Shown piece after piece: positions 25,105-32,296 of a stretch of DNA of 39,430 nucleotides (its first letter is position 1; each line of letters opens with the position of its first letter). Below the pieces are notes generated by a model. The model was not told where the DNA came from. It worked only from the letters and a program-made list of their open reading frames with translations, and did not search any database. Source of the stretch: Bacteroidales bacterium (GTDB taxonomy: Bacteria > Bacteroidota > Bacteroidia > Bacteroidales > UBA3824); NCBI GenBank assembly GCA_024413595.1, contig JAKSUC010000030.1, forward strand, positions 1 to 39,430, in the 5' to 3' direction. The position numbers and the translations under genes are program-made.

Positions 25105-26187
25105 TTATTTGGGAGTTCTCCAATATAATACTATTCCAATAATAAGGTATATAATATTAGGTATCCATACGGCTAATAATGTTGGTAATGTACTTCCTTT
25201 TGCAAATTCTGTAAATATCTGCATAAAAAGTATATAACTAAAACTTAATCCTAAACCAACACCCAAATTTATACCTATACCACCTCTAACTTTTTTACTT
25301 GATAGAGTTACACCAATTAATGTAAGAATAAAACTAGCGAATGGGAATGCTATACGTTTATATTTTTCAACAAGAAATGCTTCAATATTTTCGCTTCCTC
25401 GCATTTGTTGTTCTTCGATATAATCACTTAGTTCTGGACTTGTTAATGTTTCGATATGATTAATTCTCTGATTAAAATCTTTTGGCAATATGGCTAATGT
25501 TGTATCCATTTTTTTGCCAGTTACAACAGAATCTACTTTATCATTTATATAATATTTGATATAATAATTTGATATTGTCCATTTATTTTTTGTGGAATCC
25601 CAATTGATATATTCTGACAATAATTTTTCTTTTAATTGTTTGCCATTAAACACTTCCCACGAAAATTTATATCCTAAATCTGCTTGCGCTACATAACTTT
25701 GTAAATATAAATATGTGCTATCATTAACTTGTCGATGAATATTCCGATCATTATTTTGATAAGTACTTTTTATATACGTATTTTCAAATTTGAGTCTTAT
25801 TTCTGTTGCTGGAGGTATTATGTAGGCACTCAAAAAGAATGATAATAATGCTAATAATGCTGCTGATTGAAAATAAGGAACTAACATTCTTCTATAACTA
25901 ATGCCTGCACTTAATATTGCTATTATTTCACTATTTCCAGCCAACTTAGATGTAAAAAATATTACTGATATAAATATGAATAAAAACATAAACATATTTG
26001 CATAATATGGCGCAAAATTCAAATAATAATCAAATAATATTTCGTCGAATGGTGCTTTCTTTTCAATAAAATCATCAAGCTTTTCTTGAATATCAAACAC
26101 TATTATTATAGAAATCAAAAGCACTAATGAATAAAAAAAAGTGCCTAAGAATTTCTTCATTAAATATCTATCTAATATTTTAAACAT
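25105..26187 (-). CDS. LptF/LptG family lipopolysaccharide export permease
   Basis: A 360-residue inner membrane protein of the YjgP/YjgQ family, part of the LptBFG transporter that extracts lipopolysaccharide for export. Three N-terminal helices lie at about 13-31, 55-78 and 103-123, with the family segment ILSAGISYRRML. A periplasmic beta-jellyroll occupies about 125-270. Three C-terminal helices end the chain, with FASFILTLIGVTLSSKKVRGG. It lies 11 bases after tgt, a pairing common in Bacteroidota. LptF and LptG cannot be told apart with confidence from sequence alone; LptB and the partner are elsewhere. Confidence 0.9.
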   Translation of the reverse strand: MFKILDRYLMKKFLGTFFYSLVLLISIIIVFDIQEKLDDFIEKKAPFDEILFDYYLNFAPYYANMFMFLFIFISVIFFTSKLAGNSEIIAILSAGISYRRMLVPYFQSAALLALLSFFLSAYIIPPATEIRLKFENTYIKSTYQNNDRNIHRQVNDSTYLYLQSYVAQADLGYKFSWEVFNGKQLKEKLLSEYINWDSTKNKWTISNYYIKYYINDKVDSVVTGKKMDTTLAILPKDFNQRINHIETLTSPELSDYIEEQQMRGSENIEAFLVEKYKRIAFPFASFILTLIGVTLSSKKVRGGIGINLGVGLGLSFSYILFMQIFTEFAKGSTLPTLLAVWIPNIIYLIIGIVLYWRTPK

Positions 26188-26198
26188 AATACCTTATA

Positions 26199-27329
26199 TT
26201 ATAATCGTTGCATCATAGTTTTTACAGCTCCATCTTTCCATTCATAAAATGTTCCGTCGTTGATACGTTTTCTAATTTCTTTTACTAATGAAAGATAAAA
26301 TGCTAAATTATGAATACTTGCTATTTGTGCTGCTAAACGTTCATTTGACGTTACCAAATGACGTAGATATGCTTTTGAATAATAATGGTCAACAAATGAA
26401 GTTCCATTTGGATCAAGTTCTGAAAAATCATATTTCCATTTTTCATTTTTCATGTTCATTGTTCCTTGTGATGTAAATATCATTCCATTACGAGCATTTC
26501 GTGTTGGCATCACGCAATCAAACATATCAATACCACGAGCCACACCTTCTATTATATTAGCAGGTGTACCTACGCCCATTAAATATCTTGGTTTATCTTT
26601 TGGTAATATTTTATTTACAACTTCTATCATTTCGTACATCATTTCAACAGGTTCACCAACTGATAAACCGCCTATAGCATTGCCTGCCATGTCTTGACTT
26701 GCTATAAATTCTGCTGATTTTTCTCGCAAATCTTTATATACACTACCTTGTACTATTGGAAAATAGGCTTGCGAATGTCCATACAAAGGTTCTGTATTTT
26801 TAAAATGAGCTACACCACGTGCTAACCATTTATGAGTAAGTTCCAATGATTTTGCAGCATATTGATATGTACATGGATAAGGTGTACATTCATCTAAAGC
26901 CATCATAAAATCACTTCCTATTATTCTTTCAGTATCTACAACACTCTCTGGTGTAAAAATATGTTTACTTCCATCAATATGAGAACGAAATGTTACACCT
27001 TCATCTGTAAGTTTTCTGTTGGCTGCCAACGAAAACACCTGAAAACCTCCACTATCAGTTAATATTGCTCTATCCCAATTGATAAATTTATGTAATCCAC
27101 CTGCGGCTTTTAATACATCCATTCCTGGACGTAAATATAAATGATAGGTGTTGCCTAATATTATTTTTGCATCAATATCATTTTTAAGTTCAGTTTGATG
27201 AACTCCTTTTACACTACCTACTGTACCTACGGGCATAAATATTGGCGTTTCAATTTTGCCATGATCGGTAGTAATTATTCCTGCACGTGCATTAGTGTGA
27301 GGATCTGTATGTATTACTTCAAATTTCAT
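26199..27329 (-). CDS. tgt: Queuine/preQ1 tRNA-guanine transglycosylase
   Basis: A 376-residue enzyme that swaps guanine 34 of GUN-anticodon tRNAs for preQ1 in queuosine synthesis. Seen are LTDSGGFQVFSL (substrate Asp), GGLSVGEP, MGVGTP and FDCVMPTRNARNG with the nucleophilic Asp. The region that normally carries the zinc ligands (CxCxxC) reads LDPNGTSFVD (305-314) and has no Cys; only the His of ASIHNL (340) remains. The core is otherwise intact, so the enzyme is probably active without zinc or with another way of bracing that loop. It heads the minus-strand series. Confidence 0.94.
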   Translation of the reverse strand: MKFEVIHTDPHTNARAGIITTDHGKIETPIFMPVGTVGSVKGVHQTELKNDIDAKIILGNTYHLYLRPGMDVLKAAGGLHKFINWDRAILTDSGGFQVFSLAANRKLTDEGVTFRSHIDGSKHIFTPESVVDTERIIGSDFMMALDECTPYPCTYQYAAKSLELTHKWLARGVAHFKNTEPLYGHSQAYFPIVQGSVYKDLREKSAEFIASQDMAGNAIGGLSVGEPVEMMYEMIEVVNKILPKDKPRYLMGVGTPANIIEGVARGIDMFDCVMPTRNARNGMIFTSQGTMNMKNEKWKYDFSELDPNGTSFVDHYYSKAYLRHLVTSNERLAAQIASIHNLAFYLSLVKEIRKRINDGTFYEWKDGAVKTMMQRL

Positions 27330-27349
27330 TTAATCTTTTTTTCAAGGTG

Positions 27350-27357
27350 CAAAGATA
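27350..27357 (-). promoter_or_regulatory. -7 element of tgt
   Basis: The minus strand reads TATCTTTG (exact TAnnTTTG), about 21 bases before the tgt ATG. It should serve the tgt, LptF/G, dprA, fabD series. Confidence 0.45.
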
Positions 27358-27424
27358 ATCTATCAAATTATATTTTTTGCATTCTAAGTTTCAAAATTAT
27401 TATTTTTTTTCATTTCTTAACAAA

Positions 27425-27459
27425 TTTGTTTCGTCGATTAAAAATGGTTTATAAATTTG
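27425..27459 (+). promoter_or_regulatory. Candidate promoter of the glycosyltransferase gene
   Basis: TTTG (27425-27428), 23 bases, TAAATTTG (27452-27459). The -7 element is exact and the spacing slightly long. The start site would be near 27466, which excludes an ATG at 27457 and supports the start at 27478. Confidence 0.45.
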
Positions 27460-27477
27460 CACCGTTTTTCTAATTTT

Positions 27478-28626
27478 ATGTTTAAAGATATAGTTGCATT
27501 ATTTACAGACTATTCTAATTGGAAATTTTGGTTAGTTTGTAGTTTGATTTTAGCTTGGACTATTCAAATGTGTTTTTATTTGATAGTTTTTGTACGTATT
27601 GGCAAAAAAAGGAAAATGCGTCAATACGTTGAAGCCATGCCTATATCTGTTGTAATTTGTGCTAGAAACGAAGCAGAAAACATATCTAAAAATCTTCCTT
27701 TAATTTTAGAACAAGAATATCCTGATTTTGAAGTTATTGTGGTTAACGATGCAAGCAACGACGACACAGCATCTATTTTGGCACAGATGAAACAAAAATA
27801 CAAAAACCTTTATGTAACATCTGTTCCTTTCGACAAAAATTTCTTTCATGGAAAAAAACTTGCCTTAACAGTTGGTATCAAAGCTGCAAAAAACGAATGG
27901 TTACTACTAACAGACGCCGATTGTGTGCCAACATCAAAATGGTGGATTAAAACTATGAGTCAAAACTTTATACCAAAAAACAATTTTGTTTTAGGATATG
28001 GAGGATATTTTGAAGAAAAAGGATTTTTAAACAAACTTATTAGATACGACTCTGCATTTATAGCAATGCAATATTTTACATATACTGACATTGGAATGCC
28101 ATATATGGGAGTAGGAAGAAATATAGCTTATCGTAAATCAATATTTACTAAATCAAAAGGATTTACATCACATAGTAGACTTATGTCGGGTGACGATGAT
28201 TTATTTGTAAACGAAAATGCAAAAAAGGGGAGTACAGTTTGCGAATCTTTACCAGATTCGTTCACTATGTGCAAAGCTAAAGCATCTTTTAACGAATGGA
28301 ATAGACAAAAAATGCGTCATTATACAGCATCTGAACGTTATAAAACAAAACATAAATTTTTATTGGCATTAGAACCATTTTCAAGATCGTATTTTTATTT
28401 AGCTTCAATAATACTTTCTTTTTTTAATCCAATATATTTTTTAACAATAATTTTGTTTTTATTACGATATTTTGTATTTTTATACGCTGTTTTAAAAATG
28501 GCAAACAAATTTAAAATAAAAGGAATCAAATTGGTTTCAATTTTGTTTGATATTGTGTTGCCATATATAAATTTAATACAACTAATTTTAGGAAAAATTC
28601 GCAAGGACAAACTCTCATGGAAGTAG
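27478..28626 (+). CDS. Family 2 glycosyltransferase, membrane-bound
   Basis: A 382-residue protein with one N-terminal helix (about 15-37), a GT-A catalytic domain (about 55-290) and two or three C-terminal helices. Motifs seen are ISVVICARNEAENI, VVNDASNDDT, LLLTDADC (DxD-type metal site), SGDDDLF, and WNRQKMRHYTASERY, the QxxRW-like acceptor region of processive or membrane GT2 enzymes. It probably transfers a sugar to a lipid or polysaccharide at the inner membrane; donor and acceptor are unknown. The start at 27478 fits the promoter. Its last 10 bases overlap the sigma factor gene, so translation is likely coupled. Confidence 0.88.
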   Translation: MFKDIVALFTDYSNWKFWLVCSLILAWTIQMCFYLIVFVRIGKKRKMRQYVEAMPISVVICARNEAENISKNLPLILEQEYPDFEVIVVNDASNDDTASILAQMKQKYKNLYVTSVPFDKNFFHGKKLALTVGIKAAKNEWLLLTDADCVPTSKWWIKTMSQNFIPKNNFVLGYGGYFEEKGFLNKLIRYDSAFIAMQYFTYTDIGMPYMGVGRNIAYRKSIFTKSKGFTSHSRLMSGDDDLFVNENAKKGSTVCESLPDSFTMCKAKASFNEWNRQKMRHYTASERYKTKHKFLLALEPFSRSYFYLASIILSFFNPIYFLTIILFLLRYFVFLYAVLKMANKFKIKGIKLVSILFDIVLPYINLIQLILGKIRKDKLSWK

Positions 28627-29252
28627 AAAACGTAAATTCAACCTTTTCAGAAAAGGCTAAAGCAGATTATAAACTTGTGTTAGAAGCTCGTGCTGGAAGT
28701 CAAAGAGCTTTTGGTGAACTATTAGCTAAATATAGAGAATCTGTATATTTTATGATTGTAAAAATGGTGAGAAACCCTGACGATGCTGAGGATCTTACTA
28801 TTGAATCTTTTGGTAAAGCGTTTCGTAACATCAATTCGTATTTACCTTCTAATGCTTTTAGCACTTGGTTGTTCAAGATTGCTAGCAATAATACTATCGA
28901 TTTTCTTCGTAGCAACAAACAGCAAAAAAACAATGTTTCTATAGATAAACCTAGTAGCACTGATCCTGACTCTACTAGTTGGGCAGAAAATACATTAATG
29001 GCTCCTATCAAAGACCCTGAAGAATCTTTGATGAAAGAACAAAAAGAATTTCTAATTAGAAACATCGTTAAACAACTTCACGAAGACTATCGACAAATTA
29101 CAGAAATGAGATATTTCGACGAAATGTCGTATACAGAAATTGCCGAAACTCTTAACTTACCTCTTGGTACTGTTAAAGCTCGTTTGTTTAGAAGTCGTGA
29201 ACTTTTGCTTAGCATAGTAAAAAACATTAATATGAATAAAGACAAAATTTAG
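28617..29252 (+). CDS. ECF-type sigma-70 family RNA polymerase sigma factor
   Basis: A 211-residue protein. Region 2 is at about 22-95 (GSQRAFGELLAKYRESVYF, NPDDAEDLTIESFGKAF, STWLFKIASNNTIDFLR). After a linker of about 45 residues, region 4 lies at about 145-200 (LHEDYRQITEMRYFDEMSYTEIAE, LPLGTVKARLFRSRELL, helix-turn-helix). No anti-sigma gene is adjacent, unlike many ECF loci. The gene overlaps the glycosyltransferase by 10 bases and ends three bases before rsmG. Target promoters are unknown. Confidence 0.92.
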   Translation: MEVENVNSTFSEKAKADYKLVLEARAGSQRAFGELLAKYRESVYFMIVKMVRNPDDAEDLTIESFGKAFRNINSYLPSNAFSTWLFKIASNNTIDFLRSNKQQKNNVSIDKPSSTDPDSTSWAENTLMAPIKDPEESLMKEQKEFLIRNIVKQLHEDYRQITEMRYFDEMSYTEIAETLNLPLGTVKARLFRSRELLLSIVKNINMNKDKI

Positions 29253-29255
29253 TAA

Positions 29256-29879
29256 ATGGATACTAATATTGTTTTTAAATATTTTCCTAATTTAACAGAC
29301 ATTCAAATAAAACAATTTGAATCTTTAGGTAATTTATACCCAGAATGGAACGATAAAATAAATGTTATTTCTAGAAACGACATTGACCAATTGTATACAC
29401 GACATATTTTACATTCATTAGCCATTGCAAAATTTGATTTAATACACGATAGCAATAACATTCTTGACGTAGGTACAGGAGGTGGGTTCCCTGGAATTCC
29501 ATTAGCTATTCTTTATCCTGACAAAAAATTTACATTAATCGACTCTATTGGAAAAAAAATAACAGTTGTTCAAGACATTATTAAAAAACTAAATCTTAAT
29601 AACGCAACTGCATTACAAGTAAAAAGCACATGTTTTAAACAAAAATTTGACACAATAGTTAGTCGTGCCGTAACAGCATTTCCTAATTTTGTAAAACAAA
29701 CACTTTCTAATTTAGAAAACAAACAAAATAGTAAAATAGTATATCTAAAAGGTGGAGATTTCCTCGAAGAAATATCTCAATACAAAAACTCTATCCAAAT
29801 ATATAATATCCCTGATATTTTTACCGAAGACTTTTTTGAAACAAAAAAAGTTATCAAATATCTACCATTTGAGAAGTAA
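29256..29879 (+). CDS. rsmG: 16S rRNA (guanine-527-N7)-methyltransferase
   Basis: A 207-residue enzyme that methylates G527 of 16S rRNA with S-adenosylmethionine. N-terminal helices carry YPEWNDKINVISR and LYTRHILHSLA, both family signatures. The SAM-binding loop is DVGTGGGFPGIP (71-82), followed by LIDSIGKK and SRAVTAF. Length is standard. It is three bases downstream of the sigma gene, so it is probably the last cistron of a three-gene unit. Confidence 0.95.
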   Translation: MDTNIVFKYFPNLTDIQIKQFESLGNLYPEWNDKINVISRNDIDQLYTRHILHSLAIAKFDLIHDSNNILDVGTGGGFPGIPLAILYPDKKFTLIDSIGKKITVVQDIIKKLNLNNATALQVKSTCFKQKFDTIVSRAVTAFPNFVKQTLSNLENKQNSKIVYLKGGDFLEEISQYKNSIQIYNIPDIFTEDFFETKKVIKYLPFEK

Positions 29880-29889
29880 GTATTATGTA

Positions 29890-29926
29890 GTGTAATATAT
29901 ATTGGTCTCACCACTATAATATACAC
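29890..29926 (+). terminator. Weak imperfect hairpin after rsmG
   Basis: GTGTAATATA and TATAATATACAC with GGT/ACC form an imperfect stem shortly after the rsmG stop. There is no clear T-run. The remaining 130 bases up to the next gene are AT-rich. Confidence 0.3.
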
Positions 29927-30008
29927 AACATCTTAATTGTCAATTTCCCTGTTTTTTTTGTAAGATGAAAATTTTGTTAATTAATTTTTATAATCAAAAT
30001 AATAAAAC

Positions 30009-30016
30009 TAATTTTG
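30009..30016 (+). promoter_or_regulatory. Possible -7 element of the beta-propeller lipoprotein gene
   Basis: TAATTTTG matches TAnnTTTG about 43 bases before the ATG, followed by AGAACT. The same 14 bases occur in the RRM gene leader at 38465. Confidence 0.35.
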
Positions 30017-30058
30017 AGAACTAATTAATATATATTAACAAATAAAAAACTTTAAACA

Positions 30059-31273
30059 ATGAAGTTCTTTTCAAATTTAATTATCTGTGCATTATTGTGC
30101 ATAGTATTGGGTTGTAACAACTCTAATAATTCTCAATCTGAGAATAGTAACGAAAATGGTATAACCACTATCAATCTTGAAGAATTAATACCTTCCATTA
30201 AAGAAGAATTACATTTTGATGAATTGATTGATAAAATAAAAGTATTAAAACTAGAAACAGTTGATGAATCATTATTGGGACAAATTTTCAAAATTAAATT
30301 CTCTAGCAATTATATCTATATTATAGATCAAAAAGGACAATTCAAGATTTTTGATAAAAATGGTAAATATGTAAATTCACTAAAACAAGGAAATGGTCCA
30401 AGTGAATATAATTATATTTTGGCTTATACATTTAATGAATATAAAAAAGAATTAGTTATTGTAGATTATAAAACAATAAAAAGATTTACAGAAACAGGGG
30501 AGTATATTTCAAGTGAACCTATTTCATATTCAATAAATGATATAATCGCATATCAAAATGGATATGTATTATTTACAAATAGCAATGTAGATGCAAATAT
30601 GGAATGTTCCATAAAAATAACAGATTTTGATTTTAAAGAAATCAAAACAACTAAATTATACAATCATCCAATAGGAATGTTTTCTAATTCTATTTTAAAT
30701 AAAAATGATAACGAAATATTATGTTCTTTAACCTTACATGATGAAATGTATTCAATCCAAGACACTATTATACAACCAAAATATCAATTACAATTTGGTC
30801 AATATGCTTATCCAACCAAGACAGAAGCCAAAGTTAATGAATCAAATGGTATAGTAGAAATAAATTTAGATGAATATCTTAATGTACCAAACAAATTTAA
30901 TTATAATGGAAATTATATAGAATGCAACAATATTCAATATTTTTTAATAAATAGTGAATATACAGCATATCCTATATTTAGAAACAAAACTGGAAAAATT
31001 ATTTCAGGATTATATACCCCAACAACAACAGGACTTGGAAATTTAATATTTTCAGAAAATTCATTTACAAAAAAAATTGAAGCTCATATTTTGGGAACCA
31101 ATAATAATTATTTTGTATCAAGTGCTTTGTCAGAAACATTAATACAACAAGACTTTTTAACAAAATTAACAGCATCAGACCAAATATCTCAAACTGATAT
31201 AGAAACCCTCAAATCATTAACCGAAGATGACAACCCAATATTAGTATTTTGGCAATTAAAAGAAGATTTTTAA
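30059..31273 (+). CDS. 6-bladed beta-propeller lipoprotein
   Basis: A 404-residue lipoprotein with lipobox VLGC (Cys19) and an Asn/Ser-rich tether. The opening of the mature part (EELHFDELIDKIKVLKLETVDESLLGQI) followed by YIYIIDQKGQFKIFDKNGKYV and NSLKQGNGPSEY is the signature of the Bacteroidota 6-bladed beta-propeller family (BF3526-like). Members are surface or periplasmic proteins of unknown ligand, often tied to nutrient or polysaccharide use. It is a single gene ending at a bidirectional terminator. Confidence 0.85.
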   Translation: MKFFSNLIICALLCIVLGCNNSNNSQSENSNENGITTINLEELIPSIKEELHFDELIDKIKVLKLETVDESLLGQIFKIKFSSNYIYIIDQKGQFKIFDKNGKYVNSLKQGNGPSEYNYILAYTFNEYKKELVIVDYKTIKRFTETGEYISSEPISYSINDIIAYQNGYVLFTNSNVDANMECSIKITDFDFKEIKTTKLYNHPIGMFSNSILNKNDNEILCSLTLHDEMYSIQDTIIQPKYQLQFGQYAYPTKTEAKVNESNGIVEINLDEYLNVPNKFNYNGNYIECNNIQYFLINSEYTAYPIFRNKTGKIISGLYTPTTTGLGNLIFSENSFTKKIEAHILGTNNNYFVSSALSETLIQQDFLTKLTASDQISQTDIETLKSLTEDDNPILVFWQLKEDF

Positions 31274-31307
31274 GTAAGTAGACAATAAATCAAAACAAAA
31301 TACAAAA

Positions 31308-31350
31308 AAAATCCCCTTATATTTTCCGATAGAAAATATAAGGGGATTTT
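31308..31350. terminator. Bidirectional terminator
   Basis: A 19-bp perfect stem (31308-31326 with 31332-31350) has a 5-base loop CGATA and a CCCC/GGGG core. It has a strong U-run on the minus side and a short one on the plus side, between two convergent genes. Confidence 0.9.
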
Positions 31351-31391
31351 AAATTACTTGAAATTTTCAATTAAAATTTTGCAAGAATATT

Positions 31392-31958
31392 CTAAAAAAT
31401 AGCACTAATAGCTCTAATAAACGAACCCATTTTGTTTTTTAGCCTAAAAGATTTAGGCATAGAATCTTTTTCTTGATTATGTACAATGCCATTTTCGTAA
31501 GTAATATCTCTATTGATATTGTCTTGTTTTAAATAAAGTTCCACACTATTTCGAATATCATAATAAACATCATCCGAAATTTCAAGTTTACCAGCAATAT
31601 ATTTCATATAAATAGTTTCAGACTCCATACAAATATTGTCGGCAAAAGCAATTAAAAACATATCCACCATCAACGAATATTTTAATTCACTCTTTTTAAT
31701 ATCATTAATCCATTGTTCAAAACAATTGATATTAAATTTACGAGTATTTTTAATAATATCGTCTAATTGATCAGCAATATCTTTACCAGCATTATTTGCC
31801 ACTTGGATAAGTTCATTTTGCTCGGTGTAGTCAATGCTACCATCAGCCCAAGCCAAAGAAGTTAACATTGAAATATAAGCAAAACGTTCATTGTAGCTAA
31901 ACGAATTTAGCATAAACTGTTGATTATTAAAATCAGAAATAGAATTTAAGTTTGTCAT
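31392..31958 (-). CDS. TerB-like protein
   Basis: A 188-residue cytoplasmic, largely helical protein. Residues 27-135 fit the TerB fold: YISMLTSLAWADGSIDYTEQ has the ADG.id..E motif, and FLIAFADNICMESETIYMKY repeats it. TerB-like domains bind metal or act as scaffolds in stress pathways; a tellurite link is not implied here because no other ter gene is present. The C-terminal 50 residues are basic and appear disordered. It is alone, with a strong terminator. Confidence 0.65.
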   Translation of the reverse strand: MTNLNSISDFNNQQFMLNSFSYNERFAYISMLTSLAWADGSIDYTEQNELIQVANNAGKDIADQLDDIIKNTRKFNINCFEQWINDIKKSELKYSLMVDMFLIAFADNICMESETIYMKYIAGKLEISDDVYYDIRNSVELYLKQDNINRDITYENGIVHNQEKDSMPKSFRLKNKMGSFIRAISAIF

Positions 31959-32296
31959 TGTTAAAATTTGGATTTTTTTTTACAACGTAAAGATATTAAT
32001 AAGAATAATTCCACTATAAAAGTTTAACCTTTTTTAATAAGAAACAATTTTTTTTTTTGATTTTTTTACACAAGCAATAAAAATACGCAAAATATAAAAA
32101 ACTAGTATTCAATAAAATATAAAACAAAAATATCTAATAATCATATAACAACAAAAAAGAACAAAAAAAAAGTTCAAAAATGGAATTGAATTTGCCAAAA
32201 AGTTTGTAATTTAGTGAAATAGTTTATTTAATATGCAAAACTATATTGACCGATAAAAAATAGGTCAAAAAAAACTATAAGAATACATAAAACACA
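31959..32296. other. 338-base AT-rich gap before the sensor pair
   Basis: No coding frame is seen. It is A-rich on the plus strand and holds the candidate promoter at 32186-32214. A hairpin, TTGACC (32246-32251) with GGTCAA (32263-32268), lies in the leader, about 30 bases before the sensor start. Confidence 0.5.
32186..32214 (+). promoter_or_regulatory. Candidate promoter of the sensor operon
   Basis: TTG (32186-32188), 18 bases, TAATTTAG (32207-32214), a one-mismatch -7 element. Spacing equals that seen for exbB and the RRM gene. The leader would be about 75 bases. Confidence 0.4.

Noticed and set aside
27457..27477. ATG at 27457 as glycosyltransferase start
   Set aside because: It lies within the -7 element TAAATTTG; the ATG at 27478 precedes a normal N-terminal helix.
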